A stretch of 20,121 nucleotides of DNA. It comes from an uncultured Elusimicrobia bacterium (GTDB lineage Bacteria; Elusimicrobiota; Endomicrobiia; Endomicrobiales; Endomicrobiaceae). The DNA lies in contig CAMVLN010000009.1 in assembly GCA_947168325.1 (NCBI GenBank), forward strand, positions 1-20,121. The letters are read 5' to 3'. The notes under the pieces were generated by a model, which was given only the letters and a program-made list of their open reading frames with translations, was not told the origin of the DNA and did not search any database. Both the position numbers and the translations under genes were made by a program. This document shows positions 1 through 8,130 of this stretch, piece after piece. Position 1 is the stretch's first letter, and the number at the start of each line of letters is the position of its first letter.

Positions 1-1872
1 TTCCTTTTCTTTGTCTTGTGCTATTTTATCTTTATTTGGTGTATCGTTTGAAATACCTAACATTTCAAGGTAAGTGTTATATTGTTCCTGTATTTTGGTT
101 TGAGTATCTTCTCCCGTATCTGCGGTTCTAACATCTTGATGATTAGGTATATAAGATGTAATTACAGCACACTTTTTAAAACCTTTCTTTTGAAAAATGT
201 TCCAATACCTACAAGCTTCCAAAATACTGTTTGCCACAAGCATAGCATTACCTTTGCCTTTTGCTAATCTCGGAATTTTATTAAAATCAAATATTATATC
301 ATTAGCAATTTTGTCTAACCTACTTTGGGAACTTAAAACGGTTTGCATATTTCCCCAAAGTTTTTTTAGTTGAACTTTTGCTACATCGTTAAGACCTCTT
401 GTTTTAAATTCAAACCATTCATCAATTTTATCTTGGTTTGTTATTGTTTGCGGAACATCTCTCGGCTCATATCTTAAACCAAGTATAACTTTATCATTAA
501 CGGCTTCGTCAAACTTATAACAATGGATATATTGTCCGAATGTTTCAATAGATGTAGCTTTATCTTTCTTTAATAAAGGTGTTCCAGTAAAACCTATGAA
601 TATTGCTTTAGGTAAAAGTTCTTTCATAGCTCTATGTAATTTGCCTGACTGTGTTCTATGGCATTCATCAACAAACACTATTATTTTACCTTTAGGATTA
701 AAATCCGATGGAATATTGTTTTTTAAATCTTTAATGTATTCTTCCGAATTGTCATCATCTTCCGTGGAATGTTTTTTAAACTTGTGAACTAACGAACATA
801 TTAATCTATCTTCTGTCTTGTTTAGTCTTTTTAATAAATCCGAACCACTCTTTGTTCTTACTATTGTTTCATTAACTCCTGCAAATACTCCCTCTATTTG
901 TTCATCAAGCTCTATTCTGTCTGTTATTATTAATACTCTACCATCTGAATAAAATTCTTTTATCCATTTGGCAAGCCAAACCATTGATAAACTTTTTCCA
1001 CTACCTTGTGTGTGCCAAATAATACCGCCTTTATTATCTTGAATAAACTTTTGGCTTTCTTTTACACCGAAATATTGGTTTGGTCTGCATACTTTTTTTA
1101 TGCCTTTATCATAGACAATAAAATTTTCAATAAAATCTAATATTCTTTTCGGTTCAAAGAATGATTTTATTTCTTCCAAAAACGGTATTCTTGAAGATTT
1201 TTTTGTTGTCGGATTATATTCTTTCCAGGTTAAATAATATTTTTCGGGAGTAAGAATTGTAGCATATTTCATTCCTTGAGATTCATTTCCGGCAACAACA
1301 AATTGAACCGTAGTAAAAAACTGTGTTATTTCATTTCGTTGGTTTGTTATATTTTGCCTAATACCATTAGCAACATCAACTATACAACTCTTTAATTCCA
1401 TAACGGCTATTGCTATACCGTTAATATATAAAACAATATCTGGTCTTTTTGTATGTGAACCTAAATATATTACTTCTTCGGCTACATAAAAATCGTTATT
1501 AGATAATTTATTCCAGTCAATAAAATTAACTGTTTGTGCCTGTTTTGCTATATCAGTTTTAAAAGAATAACCGTATTTAAGAAGCTCATATATTTGTTTA
1601 TTTGAATTATATAGCTTTTCGTCTAAATTATTACCACCACCCAACTGTGCAACTCTTTCTATATGACTAATTGCTTTTTTTATTTGTTCATCAGAATACT
1701 TTTTGTTTTTTCTTAAAAACTTTTCAAGAAGTTCTTTTTCTATGTTGGAGTTATTTTCCCGTTCTTTTAAATAGCCGAAATATTTGTAGCCAAGACCAAT
1801 TAACACATCAATAACTTTGTTCTGTGTTATTCTTTCAATATCTCCTATTCTTCTTTCAAAAGTATGTTTCAT
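1..1872 (-). CDS. hsdR: Type I restriction enzyme R subunit HsdR (partial, C-terminus beyond left edge)
   Basis: The reading frame is open from an ATG at 1872 to the left edge (624 codons). HsdR proteins usually have about 1000 residues, so the C-terminal part is missing here. It is the motor and nuclease subunit that translocates DNA by ATP hydrolysis and cleaves unmethylated DNA. The N-terminal PD-(D/E)xK nuclease is visible as PD at residues 144-145 and ELK at 159-161. The SF2 helicase shows Walker A HTQGSGKS at 287-294, the Walker B box DECH at 402-405 and the motif III-like FTGTP at 428-432. All core residues are intact. The start is supported by GAGGG, which overlaps the hsdS stop codon. 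Only 8 nt separate the genes, so hsdR is the last cistron of the hsdM-abi-hsdS-hsdR operon and probably translationally coupled. Family assignment is firm; activity depends on the frameshifted hsdM only for methylation and assembly. Confidence 0.96.
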   Translation of the reverse strand, partial: MKHTFERRIGDIERITQNKVIDVLIGLGYKYFGYLKERENNSNIEKELLEKFLRKNKKYSDEQIKKAISHIERVAQLGGGNNLDEKLYNSNKQIYELLKYGYSFKTDIAKQAQTVNFIDWNKLSNNDFYVAEEVIYLGSHTKRPDIVLYINGIAIAVMELKSCIVDVANGIRQNITNQRNEITQFFTTVQFVVAGNESQGMKYATILTPEKYYLTWKEYNPTTKKSSRIPFLEEIKSFFEPKRILDFIENFIVYDKGIKKVCRPNQYFGVKESQKFIQDNKGGIIWHTQGSGKSLSMVWLAKWIKEFYSDGRVLIITDRIELDEQIEGVFAGVNETIVRTKSGSDLLKRLNKTEDRLICSLVHKFKKHSTEDDDNSEEYIKDLKNNIPSDFNPKGKIIVFVDECHRTQSGKLHRAMKELLPKAIFIGFTGTPLLKKDKATSIETFGQYIHCYKFDEAVNDKVILGLRYEPRDVPQTITNQDKIDEWFEFKTRGLNDVAKVQLKKLWGNMQTVLSSQSRLDKIANDIIFDFNKIPRLAKGKGNAMLVANSILEACRYWNIFQKKGFKKCAVITSYIPNHQDVRTADTGEDTQTKIQEQYNTYLEMLGISNDTPNKDKIAQDKEKE

Positions 1873-1880
1873 TATACCCT

Positions 1881-3755
1881 CTAAAAACTATTAAAAAGTT
1901 TTTTACTTTCGTTCATTGCTTTTAGTATATTACTGTCAGAAAAATAATCTTTTTTTAATTTTGGCAACCATTCTTTATCACTTGATATATATTTTTTTAT
2001 GTTCTCAATGGTTATTTCTTTCTTCTGTTTAACCAACTCTATTATTGTATAATCAACTGTAGTCAATACTTCCAAATATTCGTTCTTCATATATTTAAAC
2101 AATTTAACTAACCAGTCTAACGAATTTGTAGAATAATATTTTTTATAATATTTCTTAGCATCTTCAATTTTATTTGAAGATACTAAACCGCTACCTATTT
2201 TTTTTACATAATTGTTTTTTAAAGCAATATTTTCTCCACCTTTGTATTTAATTTTAGGATTATATGGACCCATAGCTTTTTTCAAATAATCATCAATAGG
2301 AATATCGTTATATCTTTTAAATAAATAAGATAATTTTTGTCTTCTAAAAGCTCCTAACGGATATTTCTCTTCACCAAATTCATCAGTTATTACTGATATA
2401 ATTATTGCATCTTTAAACTCGTCATTGGCTTGTTGTTTTGTTGATATATAAATAACATTATCTTCTTCAATATTTTCTTTAATTAATCTTATCTTTCCAG
2501 TTAATAATTCTTGCATCATTCCTATTTTTAAATCTTTATATTTTGAAAGTTCCTGCTCTAACTTTTCTATTTCACTATCAATATCAAATAATATTGTTGA
2601 TATTTTTTCTTGTTCTACTATGGATTTTGGATAACACACTTCCATTTCTCTAAATTTTGGTAAGGTTATAACATATCTTTTACCACTACCTTCACATAAT
2701 GTTTCCGCTTGTTTTAAAAAAGCTCTCGTGTTAAACATATATGTGGAAAATTTTAAATCAAATTTTTCTTTTAGTCTAAGACGAACTAAATGATAACTAT
2801 ATACAGCATCTTCTATATCTTCTATTGCCACAGCAGATAATGCAACATCCCATCTCATTTCTGAAGAAGGTGTAAAAAATATATCTCCTTTTTTTACTTT
2901 GCATTTTTGTATTTTCTCTTTTTTTGCTGTAACCCAATGATTTAACATATTAGAATAAATAAAATCATTATGATATACATCAAGAAAATTTACTAATCTT
3001 ATCGGAGATTCTTTTGAATTAATCTTTTTATCTATTCCTGCACCTGTAATATCTCCTATTTCTCCTAAAGATTTCACAATCCAGTCTTTTTTAGGAGTTA
3101 AAAGTTTTTGCATAGTTGCAATTTTAAGATTTTTCTTTTTGTCTATAAGTTGTTGAGTTCTTTCTATTAAACTATCCACATCACTTAAAACTTCTGCAAT
3201 TTTTTTTTGCTCCGGTAGTGGTGGAATAATAATACTTGTTGTTTTTATCCCTGTTTTTGAAATAGATGATACTTTTATTCCTGTTATTAGAGGTATTAGT
3301 TGATTGTGATAAGTTGATGAATTTATAAAATATCCTAAAAATTTATTTGAAAAAACATTTTCTTTTCGTGGTCTACATAACATTGTATGTAATCCAGCTA
3401 TAACTTTCTCTTTATCTGTTATATTTTGAATTTCTACAGCTTTACCAACTGTATTATCTTCTGCAGTATCTGCAATTATTATATCTCCGTTTCTACAATA
3501 TCTATAATTCTTAAATTCTAATGAACCAACAAGATATGTATTAATGTCTTTACTTGATAAAATTGTTGGATATGTAATTAAAATATCGCCATAATGTATA
3601 TTTTTGATATTCCCTTCCATTGTTAATTCTTCTCTTGAATAAGTATTTGTTTGCAAAAAGTTAAAACATTTATCAAATGTATTTATTTCCCAATCTTTAG
3701 GAATATATCCAAATTCTTCGGTATATTTATAATTCTGTTTGTTGTCTTTAACCAT
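1881..3755 (-). CDS. hsdS: Type I restriction enzyme specificity subunit HsdS with long C-terminal extension
   Basis: The specificity subunit contacts the bipartite DNA target through two target-recognition domains separated by conserved helices. TRD1 covers roughly residues 1-180. The first conserved spacer begins PPLPEQKKIAEVL and ends KLLTPK. TRD2 follows to about residue 380. The second spacer begins EQEKISTILFDID and ends ELLTGKIRL near residue 423. A typical HsdS stops there at about 400-430 residues. This one continues for about 200 residues to 624. The extension is charged and contains KLSYLF followed by a GPYNPKI segment, which faintly recalls Panacea/SocA-like (DUF4065) antitoxin domains; that comparison is inference. 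The ATG overlaps the stop codon of the upstream abi-like gene by one base (TAATG), indicating translational coupling. HsdS identity is firm; the function of the extension is unknown to me. Confidence 0.94.
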   Translation of the reverse strand: MVKDNKQNYKYTEEFGYIPKDWEINTFDKCFNFLQTNTYSREELTMEGNIKNIHYGDILITYPTILSSKDINTYLVGSLEFKNYRYCRNGDIIIADTAEDNTVGKAVEIQNITDKEKVIAGLHTMLCRPRKENVFSNKFLGYFINSSTYHNQLIPLITGIKVSSISKTGIKTTSIIIPPLPEQKKIAEVLSDVDSLIERTQQLIDKKKNLKIATMQKLLTPKKDWIVKSLGEIGDITGAGIDKKINSKESPIRLVNFLDVYHNDFIYSNMLNHWVTAKKEKIQKCKVKKGDIFFTPSSEMRWDVALSAVAIEDIEDAVYSYHLVRLRLKEKFDLKFSTYMFNTRAFLKQAETLCEGSGKRYVITLPKFREMEVCYPKSIVEQEKISTILFDIDSEIEKLEQELSKYKDLKIGMMQELLTGKIRLIKENIEEDNVIYISTKQQANDEFKDAIIISVITDEFGEEKYPLGAFRRQKLSYLFKRYNDIPIDDYLKKAMGPYNPKIKYKGGENIALKNNYVKKIGSGLVSSNKIEDAKKYYKKYYSTNSLDWLVKLFKYMKNEYLEVLTTVDYTIIELVKQKKEITIENIKKYISSDKEWLPKLKKDYFSDSNILKAMNESKKLFNSF

Positions 3756-4612
3756 TATGAATTTACCTTATTTAATTTTGATACTTTCATTCTCATATAG
3801 TTTATAAAAGCAGAACAAGTAACCAACATATAATATGCTTCCTCTTTATCTATTTTAGGTTCATCCATCAACTCGTGCCTAATACCATCTTCTCCGTTTG
3901 TAAAAGAATATAATTTTTCCATAGAATCTTTTAACATTGATGGAACAACTATTCCATTTTTTTCTAAATTTTTAATCGCTTTACCTAATGTAGAATCTTC
4001 TGTTATTTTTCTACAACAGACACCAACGGCACAAATACTTTCTTTTATTGAATTTCTATAATCTGGTTTTGTCCTGTCGGATAAATATTCCAATGCTGTT
4101 TGTAAATGTTCGCTTATTCCCATATCATTAGAATTATTTATAGCATTTTCTATTGTTGCTACTTCATTTTCGTTAGTTATAGGAGCAATTATACCGTTTA
4201 TAAACCTATACCCGGCATTTTCTTTTTCCAGTATATTGTTTATTTGGGTTTGATATTCATCAAGTAAATCCCAAGGGATTTCTCCCGTTGGAATAGCATC
4301 GTGTATAGAGATATATATAAACTCCAACAAACTATATACCATATGCCACTCTCTTTTTAAAACAATATCTTTAATGTCATCATATATACTATTTGGAATT
4401 TCATCTTTTGGTATATGATAAAATTTGGTATAAAAATCTACTTCAAATACACTATGCGAATTAGGATTTGTATTTACACAAACAGTTATTATTGTGTCAT
4501 ATAAAAAATTCCAAATTTCCGTGCGAAGTTCTGCATTCATACTTTCAAGTTGAATTTTATCATCAACTTTAACATATCCATTTCTTTGAGAAAATAATAA
4601 GTTTTTTTTCAT
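3755..4612 (-). CDS. AbiJ-like abortive infection protein embedded in the hsd operon
   Basis: This 285-residue protein resembles the AbiJ N-terminal domain 4 family (AbiJ_NTD4). The N-terminus reads FSQRNGYVKVDDKIQLESM followed by LRTEIWNFLY, a hallmark of the family. The C-terminal half is helical and contains NGEDGIRHELMDE at 239-251. That fits an abortive-infection C-terminal or HEPN-type RNase region, although R245-H246 are adjacent rather than spaced as in canonical Rx4-6H motifs. It probably limits phage spread by shutting down the host cell. It lies between the hsdM C-terminal fragment (9-nt gap) and hsdS (1-nt overlap). I see no clear Shine-Dalgarno before its ATG, so translation may depend on coupling to the upstream cistron. 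The family call is from memory of the motif pattern. The role as a guard of the restriction system is inference. Confidence 0.8.
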   Translation of the reverse strand: MKKNLLFSQRNGYVKVDDKIQLESMNAELRTEIWNFLYDTIITVCVNTNPNSHSVFEVDFYTKFYHIPKDEIPNSIYDDIKDIVLKREWHMVYSLLEFIYISIHDAIPTGEIPWDLLDEYQTQINNILEKENAGYRFINGIIAPITNENEVATIENAINNSNDMGISEHLQTALEYLSDRTKPDYRNSIKESICAVGVCCRKITEDSTLGKAIKNLEKNGIVVPSMLKDSMEKLYSFTNGEDGIRHELMDEPKIDKEEAYYMLVTCSAFINYMRMKVSKLNKVNS

Positions 4613-4621
4613 AAATATTTT

Positions 4622-5734
4622 TTAAAATCCCATTATTTTAAGATGATGTTTTACTTTTTCTTTTAATTCTTCCTGTTCTTTTTCAAGTTCGCCGACAGTA
4701 TTTTGGTATCTTAAAGCTAATTCTTTTACTCGTTGGGATAACTGTTGTATTAAATCTAACAATAATTGTTCCGTTCTTGTTTGCAATACATTAATCCATT
4801 TATCTTCTACTATCAATATTCTTGTTTCGTCTTGAGTTAATGTAGGATATTTTTTTAATACGGCAATATTTAATTCCGCCTGTGCCTGTTTTAAATCCTT
4901 ATTATATTGAGATTGATTGTTACAAATAGTTATAAACCGTTCTAACAAAGCAATTTCCTTTTCAAGTCCTGTATCTTTCTTATTAAATTTTATAAATTTT
5001 TCCGCTATAGGTTTTGATATGGAAGTATCTTTACAAACATCTTCCGTAATTTCTTCCGTTGCACCAGTTTTTTTATTCTTTTTAGTATAAGTAATGGATA
5101 AATCATTTAATATTGATTCTTCATTACAATATTCCTCTTGAAATTCTTCTTTTTCAGTTTCGGTTTGAGCTATTTTTTCTTCAAGATTTTTTATTTTATC
5201 TACTAACGGTTTGAAAAATCTGTTTGCTACTAATTCCTGCGGTATAAGTTCACTATAAAGTTCGGTAATATCCTTTTTACCTTTTTTTATAGTTTTTTTA
5301 GATAGTTCGTTTGAATATCCTGTTTTGGAAATTATATACAAATCATCTTGCATTGTTTCTTTCCAGTATTCTAACAACACTTGATACACGGAATATTTAT
5401 CTATCAATAAAGTATTTTTGTATTTCTTTAATATGTTATTTCCTAAATCATTTATAAATAGTTTCGGGTTTGTTCCTTTCGGTATAGATTTTAAATCCTT
5501 AATATTTTCTTTTTTCCATTCGGCAAATATTTTGTTGTATTGTTCTTTGAACTTTTCTATATCTTTACTGTTTTGTATTGTTTGTTTTATATCTTCTATC
5601 TGCGGAACTAATTTACTATAACTTTCATTTATTTTCTTAAACAGTTTCGTTTTTACTTCCGGGAATACTTGCCAATATTTATTTAATTCTTCAACATTAA
5701 AGTTCGGTATTCCACCTTGTAAATGTGCTTTTAT
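4622..5734 (-). pseudogene. hsdM: C-terminal part of HsdM, displaced by a +1 frameshift
   Basis: Read on the minus strand from about 5734, this frame stays open for 370 residues to the stop at 4622. It matches the C-terminal region of long (about 800-residue) HsdM proteins. The sequence resumes as IKAHLQGGIPNFNVEELNKYW, then LIDKYSVYQVLLEYWKETMQDD, then a long coiled coil (QRVKELALRYQNTVGELEKEQ) ending HLKIMGF. The methyltransferase core lies upstream in another frame, ending at 5697. Skipping one base at about 5735 (in caatataaaag) joins the two into one protein of about 822 residues. An internal TTG at 5407 could start a shorter 261-residue product, but homology clearly extends upstream of it. 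This region normally contacts HsdS. Whether the shift is a sequencing error, a mutation or programmed cannot be told from the sequence. Confidence 0.9.
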
Positions 5735-7091
5735 ATTGTATATCTTCTTTTTCTTGAGAATCTATATATCGTGGAATATTCAAGTTGCAATCGTTCTTTT
5801 CAATAATTTCTTCTATCGGAACAAACCTTGAATATTTATCTATTTCAAGTTGGTTGTTGAAAGTATCAACAATTTTTTTTATATCGCATTCTCTTAATCT
5901 GTTCTTATCGCCGTCTTTAGTAAAACCTTTACTTGCATCTATCATAAAAATACCTTTTCTTGTTTCTGCTTCAGATTTATCAAGCACTAATATACAAGCT
6001 GGTATTCCTGTTCCGTAAAATAAGTTTGACGGCAACGATATTATTCCTTTTATCCATCTTTTTTCTATAATATTTTTTCTTATAATAGCTTCTGCATTTC
6101 CTCTAAACAATACACCGTGCGGTAAAATTATTGCTCCGTGTCCTGTTTGTTTCATAGATTTTAACAAATGAAGTAAGTAAGCATAATCTCCATTTTTTGC
6201 TGGCGGAATACCTAAAGCAAATCTTTTAAATACATCTTTATCTGGAACAATGCCTTTGCTCCATTTTTTATCTGAAAATGGCGGATTAGCAACAACATAA
6301 TCAAACTGTGTTAATTGAGTTCCGTTTTGTTCTTTATATTGTGGGTTTGCAATAGTATTGCCTTGTTTAATTTCTGCCGTTGCACAGTTATGAAGATACA
6401 TATTCATTATAGCAAGACCAACTGTTGTATTATCGTATTCTTGACCGTAAATTGATATTTCATTACATTGAGCTTCAAAAGCAACTTTCAACAACAAAGA
6501 ACCAGAACCACAAGTCGGGTCGTATAATGTTGTATCTGCACTTGTGATTTTGTCTGCACCTATAACTTTGGCTATAATTCTTGATACTTCTGCTGGAGTA
6601 TAAAACTGACCTTTGTTTTTACCTGCCTCTATAGCAAACTTTGACATTAAATATTCGTAAGCATCACCGAGTAAATCATCTCCCTCTGCATTGTTCTTTG
6701 AAAAATCAAGTTCTTCTCTTTCAAAAATAGAAATTAAACCTGTTAATGTTTCTACCTGGTCTTTTCCCGTTCCGAGTTTTGATGTATCATTAAAATCTAC
6801 ATCGTCTATTATTCCTGTAAGATTACTGTTTGCTTGTGCTATTTTATTAATAATTACATTTATTTGTTCGCCGATATCTCTTTGACCTTTTAACTTTACC
6901 ATATCGTCAAAACTTGCACCTTTAGGAACTACAACTAAAAAATTATCGTCAACTTTTGATTTGTCGGAAACATATTTCATAAACAAAAGAGTTAATACAT
7001 AATCTTTATATTCTGTTGCATCCATTCCGCCTCTTAATTGGTCACAGGCTTCCCACAATGCACCATAAATTTCACTCTTTTTCTTTGCCAT
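5697..7091 (-). CDS. hsdM: Type I DNA methyltransferase subunit HsdM, methyltransferase core (frameshifted after residue 452)
   Basis: This is the N6-adenine methyltransferase subunit of the type I system, which modifies the site chosen by HsdS. The N-terminal helical domain starts IYGALWEACDQLRGGMDATEYKD. GQFYTP is at residues 161-166. The SAM-binding motif DPTCGSGSLL is at 191-200 and the catalytic NPPF at 269-272, so the core is intact. True homology ends at about residue 452 (SQEKEDIQ); the last dozen residues, YKSTFTRWNTEL, are out-of-frame readthrough before a stop at 5697. The natural continuation lies in the +1 frame down to 4622. An AGGAG box lies about 9 nt before the ATG at 7091. 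It is the first gene of the hsd operon. A 464-residue product might retain catalysis but would lack the C-terminal HsdS-binding coiled coil. Confidence 0.93.
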   Translation of the reverse strand: MAKKKSEIYGALWEACDQLRGGMDATEYKDYVLTLLFMKYVSDKSKVDDNFLVVVPKGASFDDMVKLKGQRDIGEQINVIINKIAQANSNLTGIIDDVDFNDTSKLGTGKDQVETLTGLISIFEREELDFSKNNAEGDDLLGDAYEYLMSKFAIEAGKNKGQFYTPAEVSRIIAKVIGADKITSADTTLYDPTCGSGSLLLKVAFEAQCNEISIYGQEYDNTTVGLAIMNMYLHNCATAEIKQGNTIANPQYKEQNGTQLTQFDYVVANPPFSDKKWSKGIVPDKDVFKRFALGIPPAKNGDYAYLLHLLKSMKQTGHGAIILPHGVLFRGNAEAIIRKNIIEKRWIKGIISLPSNLFYGTGIPACILVLDKSEAETRKGIFMIDASKGFTKDGDKNRLRECDIKKIVDTFNNQLEIDKYSRFVPIEEIIEKNDCNLNIPRYIDSQEKEDIQYKSTFTRWNTEL

Positions 7092-7208
7092 AAGAAATAC
7101 TCCTATTTAATATGATTTTTTAATTTTACCAAATTATAGAACTGTTTTCTATTTGTTTTTTTATTTATTACAAATATGAATATTATAAAAAAATTTCAAA
7201 CAAAATAG

Positions 7209-7230
7209 GTTGCCTAAAAAGCAACTTTTT
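7209..7230 (+). terminator. Weak rho-independent terminator-like hairpin
   Basis: GTTGC (7209-7213) and GCAAC (7221-7225) form a 5-bp stem with a 7-nt loop, followed by five T on the plus strand. It lies upstream of hsdM and points towards the non-coding region. The stem is short, so the call is tentative. Confidence 0.35.
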
Positions 7231-7324
7231 ATTCCGTTAAAGTTATATATGGATTATTATATTAAATGATTAGGACAACGGGTTGTCGCAAAAAAGGTTG
7301 TTTTATTAAAAGCAAAAAGTAATG

Positions 7325-7355
7325 AAATCTTGAGTTTTTACAAGTAGGAAGATTT
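7325..7355. other. Two-layer hairpin in the non-coding region
   Basis: AAATCTT (7325-7331) is perfectly complementary to AAGATTT (7349-7355). CTTG/CAAG (7329-7332/7341-7344) offers an overlapping alternative inner pairing. Just upstream, GACAA/TTGTC closes a CGGG tetraloop (7274-7287). Together they suggest an RNA that folds, but no known class is recognisable. Confidence 0.4.
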
Positions 7356-7663
7356 TAAGGGAAAATCCGTCAAAAATAGCCGAGCCAAAAACAATTTTTT
7401 TTATCTTCATTAATATAAACGATATTCTATAAACTTTAATAAACTATTAACGACTAACAATGTATATATCCATAATAATGTATCTTAATAATCGATAAAT
7501 AGTGAGTATAGAGTAATACTACTTTCATAAGTAATAGTTTAAAGTTCAAAACAAGTAGTTATATATAATTTTAGGTATATATTTTTAATATTATGTAATA
7601 AGAATTAAAGTTATAAGTAGTGTAGTTAATAGACATAAGACTATAAGCAATAAAGAAACAATG

Positions 7664-7729
7664 TAGGTATATAAACAATCCGCATTTTAGGAGGGAATCC
7701 GAAAAGTCCCGCAGAACAATTTATACCTA
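7664..7729 (+). ncRNA. Pseudoknot module, copy A
   Basis: TAGGTATA (7664-7671) pairs with TATACCTA (7722-7729). Inside, GGA (7690-7692)/TCC (7698-7700) and GGGA (7693-7696)/TCCC (7707-7710) interlock as an H-type pseudoknot. Positions 7667-7716 match 17309-17358 at 48 of 50 bases. The closing stem differs from copy B: the GCATTTT arm has lost its partner here and an AGGTATA/TATACCT stem takes its place. Orientation is assumed plus because copies A, B and C all read the same way. Confidence 0.55.
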
Positions 7730-7860
7730 TTGTCGTTGTTTACTTTTGAAGACTTCCAATATTTTAAATTATAACGAAGTATTTAACGAATGAAAAAATT
7801 TTAATTTTTTATTATTTAAGCTTTATCCCGGATTATAACGAACAAAAGAAAAACACATAG

Positions 7861-7942
7861 TTTGCAGGTGAATTGAAGAATTTTCAAGCTGAAGTGTACA
7901 CAAGCGAAGCGGTACTCGAAGTTTGAAAATTCAAAAATGCAA
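7861..7942. repeat. Extended imperfect inverted repeat / hairpin
   Basis: GAATTTTCAA (7878-7887) and TTGAAAATTC (7923-7932) form a 10-bp stem. It is flanked by TTGCA/TGCAA (7862-7866/7938-7942) and encloses GTAC/GTAC (7896-7899/7912-7915) around a GC-richer AAGCGAAGCGG loop. This is a local GC-rich island in very AT-rich DNA. No T-tract follows on either strand, so it is not an ordinary terminator. It may be a structured RNA or an element end. Confidence 0.5.
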
Positions 7943-8130
7943 CCCAAAATATATGATTTTATTGTGATATTATTTGATTTATTGAATTAGAAGGGTCATC
8001 TACTGGACAAATACCCAAACCTATTCATTTATGAGGAAATTATGTCGAACTTTGTCGGGATTAATAACATTAAATTTAACAACAACAAAATCAAAATTTA
8101 CTAATCTTGTGTCCTTTTTTCTAAATTCCC

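Larger units (their letters stand above)
7092..8130. other. Long non-coding region with multiple hairpins between hsdM and the Abi_2 gene
   Basis: About 1 kb has no convincing ORF on either strand. It contains the hsdM leader, several perfect stems (7209-7225, 7274-7287, 7325-7355, 7878-7932), a pseudoknot module at 7664-7729, and an 11-bp direct repeat (ATTATAACGAA) at 7768-7778 and 7832-7842. The segment from about 7605 to 7716 loosely aligns with 17570-17680, sharing blocks of AAGTT, TTAATA and TAAGCAA in order. I interpret it as carrying one or more structured RNAs or a recombination region rather than decayed genes. The transcribed strand is unknown. Confidence 0.6.

Noticed and set aside
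4622..5407. A separate 261-residue coiled-coil gene starting at TTG 5407
   Set aside because: HsdM homology continues upstream in the same frame to about 5734, so this is the tail of a frameshifted hsdM.
7160..8100. CRISPR array, tRNA or tmRNA in the long non-coding region
   Set aside because: No regularly spaced repeats, no tRNA T-loop or CCA-type cloverleaf, and no tmRNA end sequences seen.
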